NCBI RefSeq assembly: GCF_009389585.1
Contig: NZ_VIYG01000004.1
Location: 186,001-250,000, forward strand
Length of the DNA stretch: 64,000 nucleotides
Direction of reading: 5' to 3'
Source: Oceanobacillus sp. CFH 90083
GTDB lineage: Bacteria > Bacillota > Bacilli > Bacillales > Amphibacillaceae
This document shows positions 34,453 to 42,736 of this stretch, piece after piece. Position 1 is the first letter of the stretch; every line of letters starts with the position of its first letter. The notes beneath the pieces were generated by a model. The model worked only from the letters and a program-made list of their open reading frames with translations. It ran no database searches and was not told the origin of the DNA. Made by a program: the position numbers and the translations under genes.

Positions 34453-34614
34453 TTAGATGACAAATATGATTTGAAATACTTACTTCCCTTGTTGCTTTTG
34501 GAATAGTTTGGATTATCGTGAACAGGACAACTTCCAAGAATAAGTTTTTGTTGGTTCGGAGTAACAATATACTTAATAGTAAGATGATTCATTTTATAAA
34601 AGAGGGGGAGCTTT

Positions 34615-35058
34615 ATGAAGAAAGGCTTTGTTGCTTTTATAGCACTTTTATCTGTATTTTTCATTTCAGCCTGCAGCGATGACAGCAACCATTTATCCGG
34701 AAAGACATTGAAAGTTGCTTATACGCCAATACTTCAAGAGGACATGGATAACCTTGATAAATACCCATCTGTTGTGACATTGGAATTTTCAGAGGGCAAT
34801 GTAGCAAGTAATACGATTGCTGTAGAAGGAATATATGAGTTAAATGACGATGAACTTGTAGTTAATTTTGAAAATGAAAACGAGGAGCTGAAAATTACTT
34901 TTAGTGATTTTAAAGAAAGTGGGAAAGATTTTAGTATGTACGCTGCAGTAATTAGCAGCCGCGAATTACAAATGGAAGATCCCGGTCAAGTAAGTCATTT
35001 TGAGGGATTGGCCTATAATTTATCTGAAAATATGCCGGTTGAATTTATTGAAAACTAA
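34615..35058 (+). CDS. Hypothetical lipoprotein, 147 aa
   Basis: The N-terminus MKKGFVAFIALLSVFFISAC is a lipoprotein signal peptide with the acylated cysteine at residue 20. The mature part is acidic and predicted beta-rich (VVTLEFSEGN, LVVNFENENEELKITFSDF). AGAGGGGGAG precedes the start. I do not recognise a family. It lies between two siderophore genes but on the opposite strand, so a role in iron uptake is not established. Confidence 0.75.
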   Translation: MKKGFVAFIALLSVFFISACSDDSNHLSGKTLKVAYTPILQEDMDNLDKYPSVVTLEFSEGNVASNTIAVEGIYELNDDELVVNFENENEELKITFSDFKESGKDFSMYAAVISSRELQMEDPGQVSHFEGLAYNLSENMPVEFIEN

Positions 35059-35102
35059 GGTGAGGAGATCTGGATTACTTGAGCTGACCGGAGCCTAAAA
35101 AG

Positions 35103-35136
35103 GCCAAAAGCTGAAATTTATTTTTCAGCTTTTGGC
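35103..35136 (-). terminator. Terminator of the siderophore-binding lipoprotein gene
   Basis: GCCAAAAGCTGAAA and TTTCAGCTTTTGGC form a perfect 14-bp stem; on the minus strand CTTTTTAGG follows. Confidence 0.85.
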
Positions 35137-35146
35137 GCGGTGAAGC

Positions 35147-36109
35147 TTATTTAAATAAATCAACAAACAGATCAATCGTCTGCTCAGAAGCTACTAAACC
35201 GCTGTTTGTCCAGTTACTTTCATCTTCAATGTAGTATACCTGACCATTTTGAACAACCTCGGTATTATTCCATACATTACTGTTTTTCAGTGCTTCGATA
35301 CCTTCATCATCTTCGTAACCTAAAATAATCAAATGGTCAGCATCGATTTCAGAAAGCTTTTCTAACGAAATTGGATTCCATGCTTCTTCCCCTTGTCCCA
35401 GCTCCTCGACAAGCCCGGGAATTTCTACACCTAATTCATTATAAATCATATTTGCAGAGTGGCGGTTCTCTTCAAATAAGAAGTATTTTCCACCGACAAC
35501 CCACATCATGGCAACAGATTCATTGCCTAGTGTTTCATGAAGCTCTTCTTTTGCTGCAGTCACTTTTTCATCATAATCTGCTAAAGCCTGTTCCGCTTCC
35601 TCTTCTTTCCCAAGGATTTCTCCAAATTTCTGTAATCGTACTTTCCAATCACTTGCTTCTTCCTCGGATAATACATATGTTGGGGCAATGGCTGCGTAGT
35701 CTTCATAAGTGCCTTCATAGTTATCTAAAGTATGATCCAAAATAATAAGATCCGGCTCTATGCTCAGCACTTGCTCTAAAGGCAGTGTCCATTCAATGGT
35801 CTCTACATCTGCAAGGTCTTCCTCCAAATAATCCTGAACGCTTTCGCCAATCGCCCATTTCGCAACAGGTTTTTCATCAAGTGCAACCAATGTATCTTCA
35901 TTGTATGAAGCAAGAATTTTTTCCGGATTTGCAGGTATAGTGACTTCTCCCATTTCTGAATCAACGGTGATTTCCGTTGATTCTTCCGTATCATTAGATG
36001 TATTTGAATCATTAGACCTGCTATCATTACTGTCACCGCAAGCAGCAAGAGCGAATAGAGCGGTAAGTATCAGCATAAATAAATATAGTTTTTGCATAAA
36101 TTTGTTCAT
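35147..36109 (-). CDS. Iron-siderophore ABC transporter substrate-binding lipoprotein
   Basis: A 320-residue class III periplasmic-binding-type protein. The signal peptide ends LFALAAC with the lipid-anchored cysteine at residue 24, followed by a Ser/Asn/Asp linker of about 25 residues. The mature domain shows PEKILASYNEDTLVALDEKP, the paired lobes and VYYIEDESNWTNSGLVASEQ typical of FecB/FhuD-like proteins. It is divergent from the two permease genes, and a Fur box lies between them. It captures a ferric siderophore outside the membrane; which one cannot be told. Confidence 0.92.
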   Translation of the reverse strand: MNKFMQKLYLFMLILTALFALAACGDSNDSRSNDSNTSNDTEESTEITVDSEMGEVTIPANPEKILASYNEDTLVALDEKPVAKWAIGESVQDYLEEDLADVETIEWTLPLEQVLSIEPDLIILDHTLDNYEGTYEDYAAIAPTYVLSEEEASDWKVRLQKFGEILGKEEEAEQALADYDEKVTAAKEELHETLGNESVAMMWVVGGKYFLFEENRHSANMIYNELGVEIPGLVEELGQGEEAWNPISLEKLSEIDADHLIILGYEDDEGIEALKNSNVWNNTEVVQNGQVYYIEDESNWTNSGLVASEQTIDLFVDLFK

Positions 36110-36146
36110 CTCTTTTTCTCCTTTTATGTTATAATGAACATCTAAC

Positions 36147-36165
36147 GATAATGATAATCACTTTC
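36147..36165. promoter_or_regulatory. Fur box between the divergent siderophore genes
   Basis: GATAATGATAATCACTTTC contains two overlapping 7-1-7 Fur motifs (from 36146 and 36152). The position fits control of both the binding protein and the permease operon. Confidence 0.88.
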
Positions 36166-36276
36166 AATTAGAAAGTCAACAAGTTATTTAACAGCAGGTT
36201 TTATGTGATTTTTTATTTTCAAAAATACTGTAATCGTACAAGCATATTTGATAAAAAATATAGGAGTATACAAGAA

Positions 36277-37293
36277 ATGAAATTGTTTTCACGTTCTTCG
36301 CAGTTAACAAAATTATTAATTAATATCATAGGGGTTTGTCTGGTTGTTTTTTCGATCGGTTTATCTATTTCTTATGGTACAACAACAATTGATTTATATA
36401 CAGTCTGGCAGGCTGTTTTCAGATTTAGCGAAGGAGAGCAGGCGCATCAGGTTATTTGGGAGCTGCGTATTCCACGCGCCCTGGCAGCTGTGCTGGTCGG
36501 TGCGTTTTTAGCTATGTCTGGAGCAGTTATGCAGGGAATGACGCGTAATCCGCTTGCATCGCCGTCTATCATGGGAGTGACAGATGGTGCTGCATTTATG
36601 CTTGTGATTATCCTGGCCTTTTATCCTGCAGTTTCTAATGTGGGTCTAATGTTTGTTTCTTTTCTTGGAGCAGGCATAGCTGTAACCCTGGTGTTTTTAG
36701 TGGGGTCTTTTTCAAGCAGTGGATTGACACCTGTTAAACTGGCGCTGGCCGGGGTTGCAATAGGGACTTTACTGCGTTCAGTCTCTTCTATTCTTTCGCT
36801 GCATTTTCAATTGGAGAAGGATATCGGCTTTTGGCTTGCGGGGGGATTGGATGGAGCAGGCTGGAATGCGGTAACAATTCTCCTTTTTGCAGGAGCAATA
36901 GGGACAATTTTAGCATTGTCTATTGCGAAGTCCATCACTGTTCTGAGCTTAGGAGATGATTTATCTACCGGACTGGGACAAAATAATACATTTATTAAGA
37001 TTTCTGGCATTATTGTCGTATTAATTTTAACTGGTGCTGCTGTTTCTGTTGCCGGTTCTGTCGGATTTATCGGCTTAATTATCCCGCATATGACACGTTT
37101 TATTATCGGAACGGATTACCGCTGGATTATTCCAACCTCAGCAGTGTTAGGCGCTTTATTACTTGTGAATGCAGATCTGATTGCGCGAATGATTAATGCC
37201 CCGTTCGAAACACCGGTAGGAGCTATTACATCTATTATCGGTGTTCCATTCTTCCTCTATTTAGCAAGAGGCAGCGGGGGTGACAAAAAATGA
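36277..37293 (+). CDS. FecCD-family siderophore ABC permease, subunit 1
   Basis: A 338-residue permease with nine or ten membrane segments. LRIPRALAAVLVGAFLAMSG, AVMQGMTRNPLASPSIMGVT and VSVAGSVGFIGLIIPHMTR (ATPase-coupling region) are the FecCD hallmarks. The start ATG 36277 has AGGAG ten bases upstream; the frame is open to 36205 without a site. Its stop overlaps the next permease start by 4 bases. It forms the membrane heterodimer with the next gene product. The Fur box upstream predicts iron repression. Confidence 0.92.
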   Translation: MKLFSRSSQLTKLLINIIGVCLVVFSIGLSISYGTTTIDLYTVWQAVFRFSEGEQAHQVIWELRIPRALAAVLVGAFLAMSGAVMQGMTRNPLASPSIMGVTDGAAFMLVIILAFYPAVSNVGLMFVSFLGAGIAVTLVFLVGSFSSSGLTPVKLALAGVAIGTLLRSVSSILSLHFQLEKDIGFWLAGGLDGAGWNAVTILLFAGAIGTILALSIAKSITVLSLGDDLSTGLGQNNTFIKISGIIVVLILTGAAVSVAGSVGFIGLIIPHMTRFIIGTDYRWIIPTSAVLGALLLVNADLIARMINAPFETPVGAITSIIGVPFFLYLARGSGGDKK

Positions 37294-38312
37294 ATACAGT
37301 AGAAAAGCAAAAACGACTTCGATTTTGGATCATTATCAGCATATTAATTGTCGGAATGATTATTTTTTCCTTTATAAGCTTAAACTTGGGTGCTATTTCG
37401 ATTTCTCCAAAAGAAGTGATTCAGACGCTGATAGGACAGGGAACAGACAGACAGGAGCTTGTATTATTTCAATTCCGGATGCCGGGAATTATTTTGGCTT
37501 TATTAATTGGAGCAGGCTTGGCAGTCTCTGGAACGATTATGCAGGGAATTACACAAAACGGACTTGCTGATCCGGGAATATTAGGGATTAATTCAGGAGC
37601 GGGCTTTGCGATTGTATTATTTCTCTATTTCTTTCAAGGCGCCATACCGGCAACCAGTGCACTCAGTACTTACATCCTCCCTTTTATTGCTTTAATAGGA
37701 GCATTTACGGCGGCAATTTTGATTTATACCATCGCTTGGAAAAAAGGAGTATCGCCGATTCGGCTTGTTTTAGTCGGAATTGGGGTGAATGCTGCATTCG
37801 GTGCACTACTGACAATTTTTCAGCTGCGAATGGATCCGCAAAATTACCGCCAAGTAACGATTTGGCTATCCGGTGAGATCTGGAGTGCGAACTGGAGCTT
37901 TGTCTTTGCTTTATTGCCTTGGATGCTGATACTTATTCCAATTGCTATAAATAAAGCGAGAAACTTAAACGTCTTTCATTTAGGGGACGATGTTGCATCT
38001 GGTCTTGGTACGCATGTAGAACGGGAACGGGGAATCTTACTGCTGATTGCTGTCGCATTAGCTGGAGCGTCAGTAGCAGCCGGCGGAGCGATTGCCTTTT
38101 TAGGACTGGTTGTGCCGCATATTGTCCGCAAACTGGTCGGTCCGCTGCATCATTATGTGATTCCTATTTCTGCCCTGCTGGGAGCATTTATTTTAATGAC
38201 AGCTGATATGATAGGAAGTAATATTTTAGCACCGACAACGATACCAGTAGGAATTGTTGTATCGATTGTCAGTACACCTTATTTTGTATATCTGTTGATG
38301 AAAACAAATTAA
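37290..38312 (+). CDS. FecCD-family siderophore ABC permease, subunit 2
   Basis: A 340-residue paralogue of the preceding gene: FRMPGIILALLIGAGLAVSG, TIMQGITQNGLADPGILGIN and ASVAAGGAIAFLGLVVPHIV. It overlaps the upstream permease by an ATGA and is followed 21 bases later by a flavoprotein gene. With subunit 1 it makes the transmembrane channel for a ferric siderophore, to be powered by the ATPase encoded at 33.5-34.4 kb. Confidence 0.92.
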   Translation: MNTVEKQKRLRFWIIISILIVGMIIFSFISLNLGAISISPKEVIQTLIGQGTDRQELVLFQFRMPGIILALLIGAGLAVSGTIMQGITQNGLADPGILGINSGAGFAIVLFLYFFQGAIPATSALSTYILPFIALIGAFTAAILIYTIAWKKGVSPIRLVLVGIGVNAAFGALLTIFQLRMDPQNYRQVTIWLSGEIWSANWSFVFALLPWMLILIPIAINKARNLNVFHLGDDVASGLGTHVERERGILLLIAVALAGASVAAGGAIAFLGLVVPHIVRKLVGPLHHYVIPISALLGAFILMTADMIGSNILAPTTIPVGIVVSIVSTPYFVYLLMKTN

Positions 38313-38333
38313 AAAAGGGAAGGGACGCAGATA

Positions 38334-39347
38334 ATGATAAACGAAGAAATATATGATGTAACGATCATCGGCGGCGGGCCTGCCGGGTTATTTGCTGCTT
38401 TTTATAGCGGAATGCGGGAAATGAAGACAAAAATAATTGAGTATCTTCCTTACCTCGGCGGGAAGGTAACCTACTTTTACCCGGAAAAAGTAATCCGTGA
38501 TATCGGCGGGATTGCGCATGCTACTGGAGAAGAAGTAACGGACCAATTAGTGGAGCAGGCAATGACATTTGATCCGGCGGTCGTTTTAGGAGAGCAGGTC
38601 GTTACTATGCGGCGAATGGATGATCGGAATTTTGAGCTTGTAAGCAGTAACGGAAATACCCATTATTCCAAAACAATTATGCTGGCAACCGGGTTTGGAA
38701 CACTGCATTCTGTGAAATTAGATCATCCGGAGGCAGTATATTACGAAGAGAAGAGTCTGCATTATACGGTGCGAAAGCTGGCGGATTATCATGATAAGCA
38801 TGTACTTATTTCCGGAGGCGGCAACAGTGCTGTTGATTGGGCGCTGGAGCTTGAAAACATCGCAAAAAGTATCACGCTTATTCACCGCCGTAATCAGTTT
38901 AAAGGTCTGGAAAGCAGTGTGACAAAGCTGAAAAATTCGCGTGTGAATGTATTGACGCCGTATGAACTGAAAGAATTGCATGGAGAAGATGGTCAGATTG
39001 AAAAAGTGATACTTGGGAACTTGGAAGAGGAAGCGGATGATATAGAGCTGCAAGTGGACCGGGTAGTTGTCAATCATGGTTTTCAAATTAATCTGGAGCC
39101 GATTACTGCGTGGGGTTTGGAAATGATAGATGGTATGATTGCTGTTGATTCGAGCATGCAGACATCTGTGGAAGGTATATTTGCCATTGGGGATATCGCG
39201 CATTATCCGGATAAGCTTGGATTAATCGCCGGAGCGTTTAATGAAGGACCCATCGCAGTCAATCATGCGAAAAAAATTGCTGATCCGGAAGATCCTGTGA
39301 AGCATTTATTCTCCACAAATTTTGCAGCTTTTGAGGAAGACGAATAA
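38334..39347 (+). CDS. Ferredoxin-NADP reductase-like FAD oxidoreductase (YcgT/YumC type)
   Basis: A 337-residue thioredoxin-reductase-fold flavoprotein. GGGPAGLFAAFYSG (FAD site) is at the N-terminus, SGGGNSAVDWALEL the NADPH site, and GIFAIGDIAHYPDKLGLIAGAFNEG the C-terminal FAD motif. No CxxC redox centre is present, which separates it from thioredoxin reductases. It is the third gene of the Fur-controlled permease operon, with GGGAAGGGA as ribosome binding site. A role in reducing the ferric siderophore in the cytoplasm, directly or through ferredoxin, is likely from this context. Confidence 0.88.
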   Translation: MINEEIYDVTIIGGGPAGLFAAFYSGMREMKTKIIEYLPYLGGKVTYFYPEKVIRDIGGIAHATGEEVTDQLVEQAMTFDPAVVLGEQVVTMRRMDDRNFELVSSNGNTHYSKTIMLATGFGTLHSVKLDHPEAVYYEEKSLHYTVRKLADYHDKHVLISGGGNSAVDWALELENIAKSITLIHRRNQFKGLESSVTKLKNSRVNVLTPYELKELHGEDGQIEKVILGNLEEEADDIELQVDRVVVNHGFQINLEPITAWGLEMIDGMIAVDSSMQTSVEGIFAIGDIAHYPDKLGLIAGAFNEGPIAVNHAKKIADPEDPVKHLFSTNFAAFEEDE

Positions 39348-39398
39348 CCTAGTATAATTAATTGCATTCTAAAAAGGATGACAATAAAATAAAACTGG

Positions 39399-39428
39399 TT
39401 GTTATTAATTCTTAAAATAGGGTATACT
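39399..39428 (+). promoter_or_regulatory. Sigma-A promoter of a candidate small RNA
   Basis: TTGTTA (39399-39404) and TATACT (39423-39428) with an 18-bp spacer. No open frame follows; a structured segment and a terminator do. Confidence 0.7.
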
Positions 39429-39434
39429 ATCAGT

Positions 39435-39577
39435 GGAGAGACATATAAATAAAAGACCGACCATGCTGGTACATGGAACGGCTACAATAGACTGAACCTC
39501 ATCAAGAGGGATCAGGCGGCGAGAAGAATAATCCCTCACTAACCTGCTAAAGTGCATGAGGGGTTATTTTTTATGGT
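39435..39577 (+). ncRNA. Candidate small RNA or orphan riboregulator, about 140 nt
   Basis: After a good promoter come three hairpins: CCG-CCATG/CATGG-CGG (around 39463-39488), CTGA..CCTC ATCAA GAGG..TCAG (around 39500-39524), and an intrinsic terminator AATCCCTCA/TGAGGGGTT with TTTTTT (about 39537-39577). No protein frame with a ribosome binding site lies within. The next gene downstream is on the other strand, so it does not look like a leader. I do not recognise an Rfam class. Confidence 0.6.
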
Positions 39578-39692
39578 TTTTACCCTACCCCCTCATGTGA
39601 AGCCAATCTATCGATTTACGAATTATAACATAAAATATCTAAGCCAAGAGCATGTTTGTATATAATGTCGACGAATCTTTTTGCTTATTTCT

Positions 39693-39722
39693 AGCATGAA
39701 ACAGAAAGCATGCTCTTTTTTT
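39693..39722 (+). terminator. Terminator-like hairpin, plus strand
   Basis: AGCATG and CATGCT with a 10-base loop, followed by CTTTTTTT. It may close a second short transcript or back up the sRNA terminator; it is not oriented for the minus-strand gene beside it. Confidence 0.6.
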
Positions 39723-40155
39723 ACACGTACTTTTGAAAAAGCTCTAAAAACTTTTGCCGGTCTTCTTCTGTTAGTGCTTTAGGGCCTTTTGAATGCTTCC
39801 CGCTCCGTCTTTCCTTGGCGCTTAAATAGCGGGACTGCAGCAGCTGGTCAATATTATCATTGGTGTAGGCGAACCCTTTATGGTGCAGTACATAACAACC
39901 CTTCGCAAGTGCGAGAGAAGCCAGTCCGTAATCTTGAGTTACCACGATATCTTTTTTTGCCGCAAGTTTCATAATCCGGTAATCTGCAGCATCCGCGCCT
40001 GTGTCTACATAAATGGTTTCCACCCAATCTGGATACGCCTTTAAAGAAAAATGTGAGATACTGGTAACCAGAACTACAGGAATACTCTTTTTTCCTGCTT
40101 CCGCTATAATAATGTCTTTGACAGGACAGGCATCTGCATCTACATAGATTTTCAT
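39721..40155 (-). CDS. UPF0178 (YaiI/YqxD) family protein
   Basis: A 144-residue protein opening [15 protein letters not shown], the invariant start of the UPF0178 family, with [15 protein letters not shown] and a basic C-terminal part. The fold is related to PIN/NYN nucleases, so a nuclease-like role is possible but unproven. The start ATG 40155 has AAAGGAAGTG upstream; the frame extends to 40200 without a site. It is a single gene. Confidence 0.88.
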   Translation of the reverse strand: MKIYVDADACPVKDIIIAEAGKKSIPVVLVTSISHFSLKAYPDWVETIYVDTGADAADYRIMKLAAKKDIVVTQDYGLASLALAKGCYVLHHKGFAYTNDNIDQLLQSRYLSAKERRSGKHSKGPKALTEEDRQKFLELFQKYV

Positions 40156-40302
40156 TCGCTCACTTCCTTTATATTCGAGGTTTTCTATATATTGTAGCAA
40201 ATATTTCAGAAACTTGTCTCATTCACTAGAATTTCATATAAAAAGCATGTAAGATATTAATCACTATCTATTTGTGCAGAGGCAGGAATATGGATGTTGT
40301 AA

Positions 40303-40400
40303 TCAGAAATTATCCTTAAAAATACAGACAGCTTAAAGCTGCATGAAAAAATGGGATTTCACAAGGGTGGTGTTCTTGAAAAAAATCGGGCAGATGGAAG
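40303..40400 (+). pseudogene. C-terminal remnant of a GNAT acetyltransferase
   Basis: The frame encodes NTDSLKLHEKMGFHKGGVLE, the classical end of a GNAT domain (N..S..LHEKMGF...G). No start, ribosome binding site or N-terminal part is present upstream; a stop lies at 40300. The rest of the 40156-40462 gap holds nothing recognisable. Confidence 0.55.
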
Positions 40401-40462
40401 GATATTTTGCCCGCAGAACGCCATAGCCGGCACACAGGATTTGAATAAGGAGGAGATTGTAC

Positions 40463-40735
40463 GTGGAAATTCAGATTAATGAGCATGCGTTTGAAGGAAG
40501 ACAGGTTGAATTAAATGAAACAGCTGGCAAAAAGCAGGTTGCCTTTTCATTTGATGTAACCAGTGAAACCTATCATGATGTTACCACACTGCTTTATAAG
40601 AATGATTTTCAGCTTAACATTCCCGAAAAGTCCCTGTCCTTTCCGGCAACAATCTTAGAATATGCTACATCAACAGCAAACTTATATGAAAAAGGCAATA
40701 CAAGCGAGTTTTATTTGAAGCTGGGTGAAAAATAA
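40463..40735 (+). CDS. DUF3219 family protein (YkvR-like)
   Basis: A 90-residue protein, MEIQINEHAFEGRQVELN onward, with the short beta-rich pattern of DUF3219 (YkvR of Bacillus). The start is GTG 40463, eight bases after AAGGAGGAG; a TTG at 40457 is too close to that site. Its function is unknown. It is followed by a GNAT acetyltransferase and a methyltransferase on the same strand with short gaps, so the three may be cotranscribed. Confidence 0.7.
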   Translation: MEIQINEHAFEGRQVELNETAGKKQVAFSFDVTSETYHDVTTLLYKNDFQLNIPEKSLSFPATILEYATSTANLYEKGNTSEFYLKLGEK

Positions 40736-40766
40736 GTTTTTTAATATAGAGAGGAAGTGCTTTACG

Positions 40767-41339
40767 ATGGAGCCAATATTATTAACTTTTCCAGATGAAT
40801 TTGAAACAGAACGATTAATTATTCGTGCACCAAAACCGGAAGATTGGCAATCTGTTTATACTGCGATACAGGCATCGATTAATGAACTAGAGCCGTGGCT
40901 TCCATTTGCACGACAGGAGCAGACAGAACTGGGTGTACAGAAAACAACAAAGGAAGCCTATTTGAACTTTCTTTCCCGTGAGGATTTGCGATTCCATGCT
41001 TTTGATAAGGAGAGTGGAGAGTTTATTATTTCCAGCGGATTGCATCGTATTAATTGGGATGTGCGAAAATTTGAAATTGGTTATTGGATTGATACGAAGC
41101 ATAGCGGGAAAGGCTATGTTACAGAACTGGTAAAAGGGCTGACCTCCTTTGCATTCCGGGAGCTGGAGGCGAATCGTGTGGAAATCCGGTGTGATACGAA
41201 AAACAGCAGAAGCAAAGCAGTTGCTGAAAGAGCCGGATTTGAGCTGGAAGGGATTTTGAGAAACGATGATAGAGAAGAAAATGGGGAACTCAGAGATACC
41301 TGTGTTTTTGCAGTGATTGAGGATCCTAAAACAATTTAG
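40767..41339 (+). CDS. GNAT N-acetyltransferase, RimJ/RimL type
   Basis: A 190-residue acetyltransferase: ETERLIIRAPKPEDW at the start, FEIGYWIDTKHSGKGYVTE with the acetyl-CoA-binding segment, and NSRSKAVAERAGFELEG at the end. RimJ/RimL-type enzymes acetylate the N-termini of ribosomal proteins or other amines; the substrate here is unknown. The start ATG 40767 follows GAGGAAGTG. It lies 17 bases before the methyltransferase gene. Confidence 0.88.
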   Translation: MEPILLTFPDEFETERLIIRAPKPEDWQSVYTAIQASINELEPWLPFARQEQTELGVQKTTKEAYLNFLSREDLRFHAFDKESGEFIISSGLHRINWDVRKFEIGYWIDTKHSGKGYVTELVKGLTSFAFRELEANRVEIRCDTKNSRSKAVAERAGFELEGILRNDDREENGELRDTCVFAVIEDPKTI

Positions 41340-41355
41340 AAATAAGGGTGAAATA

Positions 41356-42537
41356 ATGAAGCGAGTAACGGTAAAGCAAGCCTATGTAAAAAATATCAAA
41401 CAGCAGAATCCATTAATTTTAGAAGAAGCTATTGACGGATCTGATAAGCTGGATGAAGGAGAAATTATTGCACTCTATACAAGACAGGGAGAATTTCTGG
41501 CACAGGCGTATACAGGCCGGCAAAATAAAGGAATGGGCTGGATATTGACGTTTAAGCAGGAAGAGGTCATTGACCAGGCTTTCTTTAAGCGAAAGCTGCT
41601 CAGTGCCATGAATAAACGCCGTTCTTATTATCAGGCCGAAGAAACAACTGCCTTTCGAATGTTTAATGGGGAAGGAGATGGGATTGGCGGACTAACTATT
41701 GACTTTTTCGAGGCTTATTACGTCATCCAATGGTACAGTGAAGGAATTTATGCGTTTAAAGACTGGATTATACAGGTTTTTGACGAGCTTGGTGACTACC
41801 AGGGAATTTATGAAAAGAAACGTTTTGATAGCAAAGGGCAGTATGTAGAAGATGATGATTTTGTAAAAGGAACAAGGGGTGAATTCCCGCTTATCGTGAA
41901 GGAAAATGGAATGAATTATGCTGTTTATTTGAACGATGGAGCGATGGTGGGTATTTTTTTAGATCAGCGTGATGTCCGAAAAGCGTTGCGAGACAAATAT
42001 GCAAATGGAAAGCATGTATTAAATACCTTTTCCTATACCGGTGCTTTCTCCGTGGCAGCTGCATTAGGCGGTGCATCGAAAACCACCAGTGTTGATTTGG
42101 CAAAGCGCAGTAAAAGCAAAACTATTGAGCAATTTAGTGTAAATGGTATTGATTTTGAACAGCAGGATATTATTGTGATGGATGTATTCGATTATTTCAA
42201 ATATGCCAAACGGAAGAATCTGCACTTTGATGTTGTTGTTCTTGATCCGCCAAGCTTTGCACGCTCTAAGAAAAGAACCTTCCGGACAGCGAAGGATTAT
42301 CCGGAGCTGATTGAGCATTCGATAGATCTGCTAGAAAAAAAAGGTGTCATTATTGCTTCTACCAACACAGCTTCATTTGGAATGAAGAAATTTAAAGATA
42401 TGATTCAGCGTGGATTTCAGGCGAAGCAAAAGAAATATACGATTTTGGAAGAGTTCTCGCTTCCAGGTGATTTTACGGTGGACAAGCATTTTAAGCAGGG
42501 GAATTATTTGAAAGTAGTTGTGATTCAGGTGGAATAA
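41356..42537 (+). CDS. 23S rRNA methyltransferase, RlmI-like (class I SAM-dependent)
   Basis: A 393-residue protein with an N-terminal PUA-like domain (about residues 1-80), a linker and a C-terminal Rossmann methyltransferase domain. VLNTFSYTGAFSVAAALGG is motif I, DVVVLDPPSFARSKK the catalytic DPP motif. The length and domain order match RlmI/YccW-like cytosine-C5 rRNA methyltransferases. The start ATG 41356 has AAGGGTG upstream. Target position C1962 is inferred from the family. A strong terminator follows. Confidence 0.88.
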   Translation: MKRVTVKQAYVKNIKQQNPLILEEAIDGSDKLDEGEIIALYTRQGEFLAQAYTGRQNKGMGWILTFKQEEVIDQAFFKRKLLSAMNKRRSYYQAEETTAFRMFNGEGDGIGGLTIDFFEAYYVIQWYSEGIYAFKDWIIQVFDELGDYQGIYEKKRFDSKGQYVEDDDFVKGTRGEFPLIVKENGMNYAVYLNDGAMVGIFLDQRDVRKALRDKYANGKHVLNTFSYTGAFSVAAALGGASKTTSVDLAKRSKSKTIEQFSVNGIDFEQQDIIVMDVFDYFKYAKRKNLHFDVVVLDPPSFARSKKRTFRTAKDYPELIEHSIDLLEKKGVIIASTNTASFGMKKFKDMIQRGFQAKQKKYTILEEFSLPGDFTVDKHFKQGNYLKVVVIQVE

Positions 42538-42544
42538 CTTCCAT

Positions 42545-42598
42545 AAAGGCATTGTTACAACAATTCGCAATTTGTTTGTTGTCATGATGCCTTTTTCT
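42545..42598 (+). terminator. Terminator after the RlmI-like gene
   Basis: AAAGGCAT..ACAACAA pairs with TTGTTGT..ATGCCTTT with a small asymmetry, followed by TTCTTTTC. Confidence 0.8.
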
Positions 42599-42673
42599 TT
42601 TCTGGATAGAGGATCAGCCCGTTTAGTTTAACATATAACTTTAAGAAAAATACAATAAATTCTAAAAAAACTA

Positions 42674-42709
42674 TTGCATAAATATACTTTTTGTTGCATA
42701 ATAATGCGT
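42674..42709 (+). promoter_or_regulatory. argF promoter overlapped by an ARG box
   Basis: TTGCAT (42674-42679) and CATAAT (42697-42702) are separated by 17 bp. TTGCATAATAATGCG over the -10 resembles the ArgR/AhrC ARG box TNTGNATWWWWATNCANA with two mismatches. Arginine repression is expected. Confidence 0.65.
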
Positions 42710-42736
42710 AACAACTTATTGAAAAGGGGTATGTGC

